Below are positions 38,842-48,902 of a stretch of DNA of 64,000 nt, piece by piece. Within the stretch, counting starts at the first letter, position 1. Every line of letters starts with the position of its first letter. The DNA lies in NCBI GenBank assembly GCA_029856125.1, contig JAHQWJ010000138.1:1-64000 (forward strand). The letters run 5' to 3'. Made by a program: the position numbers and the translations under genes. This stretch comes from Promethearchaeia archaeon (GTDB lineage Archaea; Asgardarchaeota; Lokiarchaeia; Sigyniarchaeales; SOKP01). The notes below the pieces were generated by a model that was not told where the DNA came from, did no database searches, and saw only the letters and a program-made list of their open reading frames with translations.

Positions 38842-39695
38842 ATAATATGAATAAAAGCGAAGTTTTACTTATTTTAAAACAATTAGGAATTAGACCAAAA
38901 AAAAATCTAGGTCAAAACTTTCTCATCAATAAAAATACTGTTTCTAAAATAATCTTAGAATCACACATTAAAATAACACAATCAATTTTAGAAATAGGAC
39001 CCGGTTTAGGGGCACTGACTGAAGATTTGGTCAAAAAATCAAACCAAATCTATGCTTATGAAATAGATTCTGTTTTGTTTTCTTATCTTTCAAATAAGTT
39101 TTCCAGCTATGAAAATTTAAAGCTATTTAACGAAGATATTCTAAAAGCGAAAATTCCTTTGCACGATCTTATAATTTCAAATATACCTTATTCTATTACA
39201 GGTCCTATATTTGAAAAAGTTTTTTATAACGCACAACCTCCGCGTGGTGCTTTAGTAATTGAAAATAGTATTGCCGAAAGACTTTTTAATAAAAAAAGTT
39301 ATAAATCCTTCTCAAGAATAACTGTTACCTTTAACGCTTTCATGAAACCAGTGAGAAAATTTAAGATTTCTAGATTTGATTTTTTTCCCCCTCCTAAAAT
39401 TGAATTAGCTTTAGTTATTGTCGAGCCTAGAAAGGATATCGATAAATTGTTATTATCCGATGATGGGAGGACCTTCTTCTTAAAGTTTGTTGCTGGAATA
39501 ATGCCCTATAAAAATAAAAATATGGCAAATACATTATATTATTTCATAAAAAATGATAAAAATTTTACATACTCAAAACAACATATCGAAGATTTTTTGC
39601 ATGAAAATCAAATAAAAAATGATAAACTAGCTAGTTTTAGTGTGGATGAAATCGTTGAATTAAGTAGCAAGTTTTTTACATTCATAAACAACTAA
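38838..39695 (+). CDS. ksgA: 16S rRNA dimethyladenosine transferase
   Basis: KKNLGQNFLINKNTVSKI; ILEIGPGLGALTEDL; ISNIPYSITGPIFEK. Confidence 0.96.
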   Translation: MNNMNKSEVLLILKQLGIRPKKNLGQNFLINKNTVSKIILESHIKITQSILEIGPGLGALTEDLVKKSNQIYAYEIDSVLFSYLSNKFSSYENLKLFNEDILKAKIPLHDLIISNIPYSITGPIFEKVFYNAQPPRGALVIENSIAERLFNKKSYKSFSRITVTFNAFMKPVRKFKISRFDFFPPPKIELALVIVEPRKDIDKLLLSDDGRTFFLKFVAGIMPYKNKNMANTLYYFIKNDKNFTYSKQHIEDFLHENQIKNDKLASFSVDEIVELSSKFFTFINN

Positions 39696-39705
39696 TTCTA
39701 TTCAG

Positions 39706-40398
39706 ATGGTGAAAAATATTAATTCTTTTCCAGATCCAAGTATTCTTTATACTTTTGATGAAGTATATCCTCCTTCCGATGATACATATTTAATTATTGA
39801 TTATTTTAAAAAAGAAATTAACGAAAACTTCTTTGATGGCTTACCAATCAATAGTATTAAAAAGATCTTAGATATGGGAACTGGAACTGGGATAATCGCT
39901 TTATTCTTTCAAGAAATTAAAAAATATTTATCAAATTTCACATCCAAAATATATGCATCAGACATATCAGATGCAGCTATTAGATGTGCTACGTTAAATG
40001 AAAAAACAATTAATTACAAAAATAATATTAACTTTATCAAATCTGATCTATTTAGAAAATTTCCGCCAAATCTTCAACAATCGTTTGATATTATTGTTTT
40101 TAATCCACCTTATTTACCCTCTATTAGTGATAAAGAAAATAATATCATTCGTAGGCGTAGTGATTCTAATTGGGATGGAGGAGAGCGTGGTTTTGAAGTT
40201 TTCCTTGAATTTTTAAGACAAGTAAAAGATTTTCTAAATTCAGAACAGAAATATTATATTTATTATATCAGTTCAAGTTCAACGGATTTAAGTGAGTTAA
40301 ACGAAGAACTGGAAATACTAGGGTTTCAGAATAGTGTTTTAAATAAAAGGCATATATTTTTCGAAGATATAATATTGAATCGACTGGAAGAACTCTAA
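39706..40398 (+). CDS. HemK/Mtq2-like N5-glutamine methyltransferase
   Basis: YPPSDDTYLI; ILDMGTGTGIIALFF; FNPPYLP; DGGERGFEVFLEFL. Confidence 0.93.
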   Translation: MVKNINSFPDPSILYTFDEVYPPSDDTYLIIDYFKKEINENFFDGLPINSIKKILDMGTGTGIIALFFQEIKKYLSNFTSKIYASDISDAAIRCATLNEKTINYKNNINFIKSDLFRKFPPNLQQSFDIIVFNPPYLPSISDKENNIIRRRSDSNWDGGERGFEVFLEFLRQVKDFLNSEQKYYIYYISSSSTDLSELNEELEILGFQNSVLNKRHIFFEDIILNRLEEL

Positions 40399-40401
40399 AG
40401 T

Positions 40402-41688
40402 TTACTTAAAAGGTCTCCTCGTTCTACGCTTTTCTAACAAAGAAACTCCATGAACTTTCAAAGTTCTAGATAAACTATTAAACAGTAGATCGATCTCTTG
40501 AGGCTTAAATACTGCTCTTTTATGTGCTTCGATTTGCGGTATTGGCAATCCGTAAAATTCATTAAGGCTTGAGATCGGAAGGAGGATTGAAGATATTAAA
40601 TCAGCTTTTTCGGAAGCTTCTTTTAAATCACAATTTTCATCCATAAAAAACTCAATTCTACATGGCGTATCGTAAGTCGCAGTTTTTAAGTAGAAAGCAT
40701 AAAAATTAAAAGGAAAATAGTATGGAATCTCTTTTTTTATCCCGGTATCCCTTATTTTGTCTACTTCTTTTTTACAATTGAAAATACAACTTCTCTCTGT
40801 TTTCCGCAATACTCTATTGTATAAATCTAAATCAGAAAAGTAGTCTAAAATCTGACGATAATTAATTTTTATGAAATCAGATAGATTCGTAACATTCGGT
40901 TTTAACATCTGTATGGTTCTTCTTAAGAGATTAGTTAACGCTGATGTCCGCGTATCTTTTATCGAACCGATCAAAATTATTCCCTTCTCAATGCAAGTAG
41001 AATATAGCTTTTGATATTCCTTTAACAATTTATCGTATCTCTTAGAAATTTCTAAATCCTTAGTAAATATCAGATTTATGGGCATTATTACTACTGACCC
41101 ATCTAAAATAATTAAGTCTACTTCGCTCTTCTTTTCGATTAAATTATTTAAAAGATTAATTTCCATAAAAGTCATGTCCATCGAAGTCTTGGCTTCTACC
41201 ACATTTTCCTTCCGATTCAAATAATTTCCTTGGACATTATAATTATTAAACCCTGCTAAGTCAGGAAAGTACTCAATTCGAGATGATTGGTTTTCATAAA
41301 AATAGTACTTCACAGCAATAGCCTTTAAGAAAGAAAAATCTACATTCATGAATTTTTTTACAACAGAACTTCCATCCACACTTACTATGTTTAAACCTCT
41401 TATGTTAGATGCCGAAGTTAGTTTTCTAATAAAATTTTCTTTAATATCATAATTTGGATATTTCAGTAATTCTTTAAAATCCAGACTTTCAAGATTACCT
41501 AAAAGTATTTCTACAAATTTTTTTTTCATTCGTTCGATTCCAATATATTCTTGAGCGAGATTCTTTAAATTTGTTAATAAAATCTGTTCTTTGGTAAAAC
41601 CGGAGTCACCGGAGCTAGTGGAGTTAAAGGAACTAGAATTTAGATTTATGTTCCTCTGATTTGATGTATTATTTCTAACTGTCATCAA
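40402..41688 (-). CDS. NurA domain protein
   Basis: IVSVDGSSVVKKFMNVDFSFLKAIAV; DLIILDGSVVIMP; IGSIKDTRTSALTNLL. Confidence 0.82.
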   Translation of the reverse strand: MMTVRNNTSNQRNINLNSSSFNSTSSGDSGFTKEQILLTNLKNLAQEYIGIERMKKKFVEILLGNLESLDFKELLKYPNYDIKENFIRKLTSASNIRGLNIVSVDGSSVVKKFMNVDFSFLKAIAVKYYFYENQSSRIEYFPDLAGFNNYNVQGNYLNRKENVVEAKTSMDMTFMEINLLNNLIEKKSEVDLIILDGSVVIMPINLIFTKDLEISKRYDKLLKEYQKLYSTCIEKGIILIGSIKDTRTSALTNLLRRTIQMLKPNVTNLSDFIKINYRQILDYFSDLDLYNRVLRKTERSCIFNCKKEVDKIRDTGIKKEIPYYFPFNFYAFYLKTATYDTPCRIEFFMDENCDLKEASEKADLISSILLPISSLNEFYGLPIPQIEAHKRAVFKPQEIDLLFNSLSRTLKVHGVSLLEKRRTRRPFK

Positions 41689-41779
41689 GATTTGAAATGA
41701 AGAGAGGTAATTATAATAATGAAGAGAGATTAAAATTAATAATTTTTATAATTAGAATCAGCAGATAATTACTTTAAAA

Positions 41780-42433
41780 ATGGCTATCAATTTAGGAAAC
41801 GATCCGAATATATTGATATTAATATCTTTTGCTGAAATTTTGTTCGTTCTTGTTCCTTCATTAATTGCCGCAAAAATAGAAAAAACTCCATTCATCGTAG
41901 AAGTTAAAAAACTTGGTTTTAATGTAAAAAATCCAAAACTCAAGAATATCCTATTAAAAATTTGTGCGGGAATATTTATTGGATTTTTATTCTTTTTCAT
42001 TAGTGATTTACTATTAACCTTTTATATGAGCTTTATAATTCAAAATCTGTTTGGAGCACATTTTATTGAAGAGGCTATAGGTAACGCGATTTCTACATCA
42101 CCTGTGAATCCTAATTTTATTCAATTATCACTTCTTATAGCGATTCAAATCGCTATTATCGGGCCATGTGAAGAGGCGTTTTTTAGGGGTTTTATTATCA
42201 ATAAAAGCAAAAATAAGGTGAAGTTAATCTACTCTATCATTCTTTCTTCATTTTTATTCACATTATATCATGTTCCTCCTTTTCTCGTACCTTTGACTAC
42301 AATCATAACTTTTTTTGGATATTACTTCACTTTTGGAATTTTATTATCTTTAGTTTTCGTCGCGTTTAAAAGCTCTCTTCTCCCAAGCTCAATTGCTCAT
42401 TCTAGTTTAAACATATTACTTCTAATATTTTGA
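41780..42433 (+). CDS. CPBP (CAAX-type) intramembrane protease with intact motifs
   Basis: CEEAFFRGF (EExxxR), FTLYH (FxxxH), HSSLN (HxxxN). Confidence 0.88.
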   Translation: MAINLGNDPNILILISFAEILFVLVPSLIAAKIEKTPFIVEVKKLGFNVKNPKLKNILLKICAGIFIGFLFFFISDLLLTFYMSFIIQNLFGAHFIEEAIGNAISTSPVNPNFIQLSLLIAIQIAIIGPCEEAFFRGFIINKSKNKVKLIYSIILSSFLFTLYHVPPFLVPLTTIITFFGYYFTFGILLSLVFVAFKSSLLPSSIAHSSLNILLLIF

Positions 42434-42601
42434 GGAAAAGAGGTTCGTTGGGATAGAAGGTTTAAAAGTATTGAAAAATAAATAAAAACATACATTTAAA
42501 AAATCTTACAAAGATAAATATAATTAAGTCAAACCTATCAATATTAAATATTGGAGTACAGAAAAATAATTAGTACCATCTATCAATAAGGGTAAAGAAT
42601 T

Positions 42602-43132
42602 TTGGCAGGCTACGATTACACTTGGAAAATAATGATGTTAGGGGACGCGGCTGTTGGGAAGACTTCCTTAACATTAAGGTATATTTCGGGCTTTTTCCTA
42701 CAAGATTTGAAACTCACGATTGGAGTAGATTTTTATTCAAAAACTACCACCCATAGAGAGAAAAAAGTAAAACTACAAATTTGGGATTTTGGTGGAGAAG
42801 AACGATTTAGATTTCTCTTACATCAATATTGTAAAGGAGCTAACGCTGCCTTCTTCTTATATGACATTACTAATAGGTTATCTTTGGACCATTTACCTGA
42901 TTGGACTCAAATCATCCGAGAACATGCTGGAGATATCCCCATTATGCTAATTGGTTCTAAAGTAGATTTAAAGGAATTCCGAGCTGTTACAAGGGAGGAA
43001 GGGATTTTAGCTGCTAAAAAATATAATTTATCTTCATTTATAGAATTGTCTTCTAAGACGGGTCAAAATGTTGAGAAAGCATTTGATGTAATAACTGAAA
43101 CTCTTTTTGAAAGATATAAACCTAGTTTATAG
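42602..43132 (+). CDS. Ras-superfamily small GTPase (TTG start)
   Basis: G1 GDAAVGKTS, G3 WDFGGEERF, G4-like GSKVDL, G5 ELSSKTG. Confidence 0.95.
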   Translation: MAGYDYTWKIMMLGDAAVGKTSLTLRYISGFFLQDLKLTIGVDFYSKTTTHREKKVKLQIWDFGGEERFRFLLHQYCKGANAAFFLYDITNRLSLDHLPDWTQIIREHAGDIPIMLIGSKVDLKEFRAVTREEGILAAKKYNLSSFIELSSKTGQNVEKAFDVITETLFERYKPSL

Positions 43133-43190
43133 CGGAAAAAAATTTGAATCTTTGTTAACATTTTTTCATAAAGAAAGGAATTAAAACTAA

Positions 43191-45167
43191 TCAAATTGCT
43201 AGATGCCAAACTTGCATATTATTAGCACCTCTATTATTCCATGCAAAATATGGAATTGCGGTAAATTTACTGGCACTGTTAGTTGTCCCGGTAATGAGAT
43301 TGACACCCCCTAACAATTCTGTTTCGAACTTAACACGTAAATCCTGATTTTTAGAGATAACAATATTAAAAATATCACTATTTTTATTATCTTTTTGCTC
43401 AAGACAATAGATTAACGGCCCATTAGATATAGATACTCTTTTTCTGTTTCCTTTGATTCTCGGATCACTTTCAACAAGAATTGGTATCATTTTAAAAGTT
43501 AAATCAATTTCGTCATTATCTAACCATTTTCTTAAAATTTCAACGTATTTTCCTTTATTTATTATATTTGAGTGCCTTTGGCCATTGATATTAATGTCCG
43601 TGCCATAACTCCAATCTGGAATTCTAAGGAATAAAGAAAATTTTTGGCTTTTAGACAATACAAATTTAATGGTAATCTCCCCTTTCCAAGGGAATTCACT
43701 TTTTTGGATAATTTTGACTACGTTTGAGCCCAATTCAATATTTGCTTTATTTCCAATGTACTGGTGAATCCAAATTCCTTCTTTCGAAGTGCTGTAGATA
43801 TAATCTCCTAAGGAAGCGATGGTTCTGGCTACATTAGGAGGACAACAAGCACATCTAAACCATTCGCTTCTTTTATCCTTAGCATATGAAACTAAAGGAT
43901 TATCGTATGTGTATTCTTTACCATCAATGGATTGGCCAACCAACATCGCGTTATATAACACCCTTTCTATCAAATCTGCATATTTACTGTTGGCGGTTAT
44001 TTGGAGCATTCGCAAGTTCCACATCATATTTCCAATCGCGGAACAAGTTTCAGAATATGAATCTTCATTCTTTAAAGCAAAATCTTTTTTAAAACCTTCT
44101 GTGCCTTTTTCAGATCCAGTCCCACCAGTAATATACATTCTGGCTTTAACCATTTTCAACCATACTCTACGAAGGGCTTTTAATAATGTTTTATCTCCTA
44201 TTTCAGAATATAAATCAGCCATCCCACAAAATAAATACATTGCTCTAACAGCGTGTCCAACGGGTTCGAAAATTTTTCTTACTGGAACATTTGATTGAAT
44301 ATAAGCTCCGTTCAAGTTTTCTTTGTAGAGTATTAATTGACTTTTTAGTGTAAGATTCGTAGCCCATTCTGATACTTCGCTCTCCTGTTCTTTAATAATA
44401 TTTTCTTTTCCTACTGACAAAAAAAATTCTTTATTTTTCTTTTTTGCTATTCCTAGGGTAGCTAGCATGTTTATATATTGATTAGCAACATAAGTTTTAA
44501 AGTTCGACACATTTCCTCTTCGGTTAACAAATTCTTCCGCTAAATTTAAGTAATTTGAGTTCTCAGTGATTCTATACAACGCGATTAAAGCCATTTCGAT
44601 TTCCTCGTGACCGGGAACGCCCTTCCTTTTTCCTCCCAAATATTGAGACACTAACAAATTTGCAAACTTAATGGCTACATTTATCATTACTTGTTTCTTA
44701 GTAGCATGATGGTGGGCTATAGCTGCTTGGATCAAATGACCCGCACAATACAATTCATGCATTAGGTATATATTTGTGAACCTTTTTTCTATAAACCTGG
44801 TCGAATAGAATGTATTAACATATCCATCTATAGTTTGAGATTTCTTTATTAAATCAACAACCTCATTCACTTTTGCTTCTAAGCCAGGATCACTATAAAT
44901 ATTAAGGATGTAACATGCTGCTTCAAGCCATTTATAAAGATCCGAATCAAAGTAGAATTCTCCTATTTGAACTCCTTTTTTAAGACCTGAAGCAACTCTA
45001 AAATTATCTATGTGAAAATCACCTTCTAGCATTTGATGTTGATGGTGAATTGATATTTCTCGATTGATCTGCTGTCTTTTTGACCAAAAACTATCGTTAA
45101 TATTAACATCTACAAACGAAACGGGCTTTAGCTTATTAAAAGGTCGTTTATTAGTGTTATACGTCAT
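43191..45167 (-). CDS. Glycoside hydrolase family 127-like (beta-L-arabinofuranosidase family)
   Basis: VNINDSFWSKRQQINREISI; YITGGTGSEKGTEGF; YSETCSAIGNMMWNLRML; WFRCACCPPNVARTIASLGDYIYS. Confidence 0.92.
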   Translation of the reverse strand: MTYNTNKRPFNKLKPVSFVDVNINDSFWSKRQQINREISIHHQHQMLEGDFHIDNFRVASGLKKGVQIGEFYFDSDLYKWLEAACYILNIYSDPGLEAKVNEVVDLIKKSQTIDGYVNTFYSTRFIEKRFTNIYLMHELYCAGHLIQAAIAHHHATKKQVMINVAIKFANLLVSQYLGGKRKGVPGHEEIEMALIALYRITENSNYLNLAEEFVNRRGNVSNFKTYVANQYINMLATLGIAKKKNKEFFLSVGKENIIKEQESEVSEWATNLTLKSQLILYKENLNGAYIQSNVPVRKIFEPVGHAVRAMYLFCGMADLYSEIGDKTLLKALRRVWLKMVKARMYITGGTGSEKGTEGFKKDFALKNEDSYSETCSAIGNMMWNLRMLQITANSKYADLIERVLYNAMLVGQSIDGKEYTYDNPLVSYAKDKRSEWFRCACCPPNVARTIASLGDYIYSTSKEGIWIHQYIGNKANIELGSNVVKIIQKSEFPWKGEITIKFVLSKSQKFSLFLRIPDWSYGTDININGQRHSNIINKGKYVEILRKWLDNDEIDLTFKMIPILVESDPRIKGNRKRVSISNGPLIYCLEQKDNKNSDIFNIVISKNQDLRVKFETELLGGVNLITGTTNSASKFTAIPYFAWNNRGANNMQVWHLAI

Positions 45168-45319
45168 CTTTAAAAAACTACGTTTTTAAAAAAATATAGA
45201 AAAAATAATTAAGAATAGAAAATAAAATATTTTAATTATTCAATCCAATAAAGTGAAAATAAAACACGTCTGATTTAACTTATTTTATAGGAATTATTTT
45301 CGCACTCCTTGCGGGAATT

Positions 45320-46168
45320 GTGGTCTATATTGGAGCTCTTATTCAAAAGTCTGTTATCAATAAACACTCTAATGACCCAAAGTTTATCAGAAGTCTTGTT
45401 AAAAGCCCAGTATGGTTCCTGGGGCTTCTACTACAAATTATTATCGGAGGGCTTATTTTTTACTTTATAGCGATTATTTTTATAGGACCTGCCTTGGTTC
45501 CAGGTCTAATGTCTGCAGGATTAATTGTTCTTGCGTTAGGTTCTGTTAAAATTTTAAAAGAAACATTAGGAAAAGTGGAGATTTTTGGTATAATCTTAAT
45601 GATTATTGGCGTTACCTTGCTTGGCTTAAGCCAATTATCAATTGATGTTTCTACATTTATTATCCTTGATTATGATTTCATTTTTAGAATTATTTTGTTC
45701 ACGATTGTTATTCTTTCTTTAGCAATTTTGTTTGAAATTTTGCGTCGAAAACACAAAAAGTTTAAAGGCTTATTAATGGCAATCGAGGCGGGATTAATCC
45801 TCTCTCTGAATACTGTTTGGGCGAGTCCGGGAACTACAGTTGTAACTCACGTAGTTGAAGGAATTATAATTGAAGAAGAAATAATATTTGGAATTATAAT
45901 TGGCATAATCCTCCTCCTAATTGTAGCTATTGGAATCACTATAGGACAAATTTCGCTTAAATACGGGCAAGCTAATATTTTGATCCCATTAACAAGCGTC
46001 CCGATTCAGATAATACCAGTATTTGCTTTTTTTATTGTATTTCTATCTACGCCCTCTAATATTCTTTCAGTAATCTATTTGATAATTGGATTTATTCTCA
46101 TTATAAGTAGCTCTTTTTTACTCTCTAAACGGCAAGCTAAGCTTGAAAAAGTAAAGAAAGATCAATAA
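45320..46168 (+). CDS. DMT/NIPA-like multi-pass transporter; N-terminus probably upstream of the annotated GTG
   Basis: Hydrophobic repeats; open in-frame upstream sequence ...YFIGIIFALLAGIVVYIGALIQKSVINKHS. Confidence 0.8.
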   Translation: MVYIGALIQKSVINKHSNDPKFIRSLVKSPVWFLGLLLQIIIGGLIFYFIAIIFIGPALVPGLMSAGLIVLALGSVKILKETLGKVEIFGIILMIIGVTLLGLSQLSIDVSTFIILDYDFIFRIILFTIVILSLAILFEILRRKHKKFKGLLMAIEAGLILSLNTVWASPGTTVVTHVVEGIIIEEEIIFGIIIGIILLLIVAIGITIGQISLKYGQANILIPLTSVPIQIIPVFAFFIVFLSTPSNILSVIYLIIGFILIISSSFLLSKRQAKLEKVKKDQ

Positions 46169-46185
46169 ATAAAAAAAAGGAGAAT

Positions 46186-46695
46186 TTATTTTTTTGTAGT
46201 AAGATAAGCTATTATACCGTAGATTAATCCATTTACCAAACTCCCAAAGATCACATTCATTAAAGCCGCAGTTTGGTAAAATTCCCCTGCAAGCAATACT
46301 TGATAAGCAAATCCTTGATATAGTATTATAATACTAACAAGCATACATATTATTGCAGATAGGAAAAATCCTGCGAACGCATGAACCCGCTTTTCGCTAA
46401 GTCTTCCAGTTATCACAGCAGCAATTAATGGAGCAATTATAAATCCAAGATTAAGGAAGAAAAAATTCCAACTAATAGGATCAGTCCCGATTGAGTAAGC
46501 TAAAAGATCTACTAAATACCAAATAGCATGGGCAGTTGAGGAGAACAACACGTAGAGAAGATAGGGCACATTTGGTAATATACCTGTTATGAAATTATCA
46601 AAACCATAGCCGATAGCATAGATTATGGTAAAAACTACAGCATTTAAGACTACTAATGCTACGAAACTAACTATAAAAGATTTTCCAAAACTCAT
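46186..46695 (-). CDS. Hypothetical 4-TM membrane protein (paralogue A)
   Basis: 169 aa, hydrophobic, similar to 46947-47456. Confidence 0.75.
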   Translation of the reverse strand: MSFGKSFIVSFVALVVLNAVVFTIIYAIGYGFDNFITGILPNVPYLLYVLFSSTAHAIWYLVDLLAYSIGTDPISWNFFFLNLGFIIAPLIAAVITGRLSEKRVHAFAGFFLSAIICMLVSIIILYQGFAYQVLLAGEFYQTAALMNVIFGSLVNGLIYGIIAYLTTKK

Positions 46696-46946
46696 ATCCT
46701 TTCCTTCTGATTTTATGTATAAACTAGATTAAATTTCTTAGTTGTGTATTATTAGAATGCCTTTTTTATATAAATTTTACCTCTTGAGATGACTATTTTA
46801 GATACATTAAGGAATGTCTCCATCTTATTAGAATCTTAAAAGAATTCATTCCTCAATTTTTGACTAGATATCTCCGGAATATATTAAATATTTTTGGATA
46901 CTTATATGAATTTATTTTGTAATTAAAAGAAAAAAGATGTAAAAAT

Positions 46947-47456
46947 TTATTTTCTTTTTGTTGTAAAGAAAGCTAAAAGTCCAAAAATTAGGCCGTTAAG
47001 GAGACTTCCTCCAACAACAATAAACAACGCACCACTACCGAGAAATTCACTAGTGATAATTATTTGATAAGAAACACTGTTAAATATTAGTATCAATGAA
47101 ACAGTCATGCTGACTAAAGAAGTCAAAAAGACTCCGAAAAACGAATGTATCCTTTTCTCCCCAACTCTTCCGGCAACTATAGCCGCAATCAAAGGAGCAA
47201 CAAGTATTATAAGAATCGAAAATAAGCTAAATAGATTATCATTAACAATTTGGTATGCTATTCTATCTACAGTTAACCAAATCGCATGTCCCATCGAACA
47301 GAAGAGATTATAAATGAGACTTGTCGTAGCTCCTGCTGTAAATATGCTAATTATATCGTCAAATCTACCAAAACTAACATAAAGTATGATTACTAATAAT
47401 AGATTGCAGACCATCAATGTTAGTAGACTAAACAAAAACGCTTTTAGTAAACTCAT
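46947..47456 (-). CDS. Hypothetical 4-TM membrane protein (paralogue B)
   Basis: 169 aa; shares AHAIW/GHAIW, APLIAA, GR..EKR.H and NGLI(Y/F)G blocks with 46186-46695. Confidence 0.75.
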   Translation of the reverse strand: MSLLKAFLFSLLTLMVCNLLLVIILYVSFGRFDDIISIFTAGATTSLIYNLFCSMGHAIWLTVDRIAYQIVNDNLFSLFSILIILVAPLIAAIVAGRVGEKRIHSFFGVFLTSLVSMTVSLILIFNSVSYQIIITSEFLGSGALFIVVGGSLLNGLIFGLLAFFTTKRK

Positions 47457-47883
47457 ATTTATTATCTTTTCATATTTTTATATACAAATTGATTATTCAT
47501 CAAATGAATTATATTCCTATTTAAACCTTCTCTGATTTTGTTTGAATTAAATTGAGATTTTTCACACATACAAATTTCAATTAATGTTGTCTTTGATAGA
47601 TTAGATCGGATTGAAATTATTCTAACAAAACTAGGCTGTTGACTTTGAATTTTGACTCCTTCAAGTAAATTTATAATTACAGACCTATCTTGTAAAGAAG
47701 CACCGTTTCTAAAGAATAATTACTAAAAAGGCGACTACCGATTATTCATTTTGAGATATGTTAAAGTCTAACGATTCAATACAACAAGAATTTTCAGTAC
47801 AATTGGATATATAAAAAAAAAGAAAAAAAAGTTTTTATTTTTTGCTAAACAATCTGGTTCAAACAGAAAATCGGTTAGATCAA

Positions 47884-48090
47884 TCAAATTAAGTTGATAG
47901 CGATTTTCATATCATTTTGTGTAACCTTCTTACGACCTGAATGTTTTGCTATGTCTAGCGCGCAGCCAGTTAAAGTTTTTGCGTATTCTTCTAAATAGTC
48001 CATTAACTTATCTACTGCGGCTCTACTAACGATTTCGGCTCCCGCTTTTTTCATTAAAGCTCTAAGCGGACTCCATGCGAACGCGGCCAT
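47884..48090 (-). CDS. Archaeal histone
   Basis: FAWSPLRALMKKAGAEIVSRAAVDKLMDYLEEYAKTLTGCALDIAKHSGRKKVTQNDMKIAINLI histone fold. Confidence 0.92.
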   Translation of the reverse strand: MAAFAWSPLRALMKKAGAEIVSRAAVDKLMDYLEEYAKTLTGCALDIAKHSGRKKVTQNDMKIAINLI

Positions 48091-48126
48091 GATTTTATTC
48101 CTCCACTAATTATTTTTGTTTAATTT

Positions 48127-48149
48127 CCCGCACTTTTTACAAGTTTGGG
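48127..48149 (-). promoter_or_regulatory. Conserved palindromic leader block upstream of histone copy 1
   Basis: CCCGCACTTTTTACAAGTTTGGG, identical at 49183-49205; folds as CCC-AA-ACTT-(GTAAA)-AAGT-GC-GGG on the coding strand, 37 bp upstream of the ATG. Confidence 0.5.
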
Positions 48150-48564
48150 TTAAATTCTTTAATTTTTAATTTTTTAAAAAAATTTAAAGTATTTAAATTA
48201 AAATTGGTATTATTCCTATATAAATGTGTTGGTTGATCATAGTTTATCCGAGTAATTTTATCATCCAATTATGGTCGACAAAAAGAATCATTGTTGCTGA
48301 GAAAAAAAAAATTTAATAGCAAAATCAGATCGTAAAAAATGATCAAATGTTGACTTCGGTTGTAAATTTGGATTTGAAGTTGAACTTAAGACCTATTAAT
48401 ATTGTTGAGATCCTTGACGAGTTTTCAGAAAATATTCTTGTTAGTAAAAGATAGAGTAGGCTATAATATGAGAATTCAAATATTCAGTATTTTTGAGCCA
48501 CATATTCTAACCTACTTTTTTATTACTTCTAATCTATAGAAGTTCAAAAAATATTCAAAAAAAA

Positions 48565-48837
48565 TTGTCCATCCTTTTGTATTTTGATTCGTCTATAACT
48601 TCTCTCCCCTCAACGAAGAGGGCGAACTATCGCCTTTTGTTAAACTTCTTAACGAGATTAATTCCAATCCAAAAGTTATTCTATCGAAAGAAAAACTTAC
48701 CAACGTCATTTACTAATGAACTTCTTTCTCTAGATGACAAGGAAAAATTGTCGGATATAGCAGTTAATCAATATATCAACTCATATAAGACAGTTAAGGC
48801 AGATTATCTAGATTATTGTAAGGGAAAAGGTATTTAA
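48565..48837 (+). CDS. Small hypothetical protein between the two histone repeats
   Basis: 90-aa ORF; weak support. Confidence 0.3.
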   Translation: MSILLYFDSSITSLPSTKRANYRLLLNFLTRLIPIQKLFYRKKNLPTSFTNELLSLDDKEKLSDIAVNQYINSYKTVKADYLDYCKGKGI

Positions 48838-48902
48838 AAAAAGAAAAAAAAGTATTTTTTTTTTTTGCTAAACAAACAAGTCCAAACAGATAAATCGATC
48901 AA

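Larger units (their letters stand above)
47818..48515. repeat. Direct repeat unit 1 containing histone copy 1 and flanks (approximate bounds)
   Basis: Shares with 48838-49550 the blocks tttttgctaaacaa, aagttgat.gcgattttcatatc, cccgcactttttacaagtttgggttaaa, cctatataaatgtgttggt, ccgagtaattttatcatcc, ggtcgacaaaaa, tagagtag..tataatatgaga. Confidence 0.8.

Noticed and set aside
43819-44298. Plus-strand 159-aa ORF inside the GH127 gene
   Set aside because: Antisense shadow of a conserved family member.
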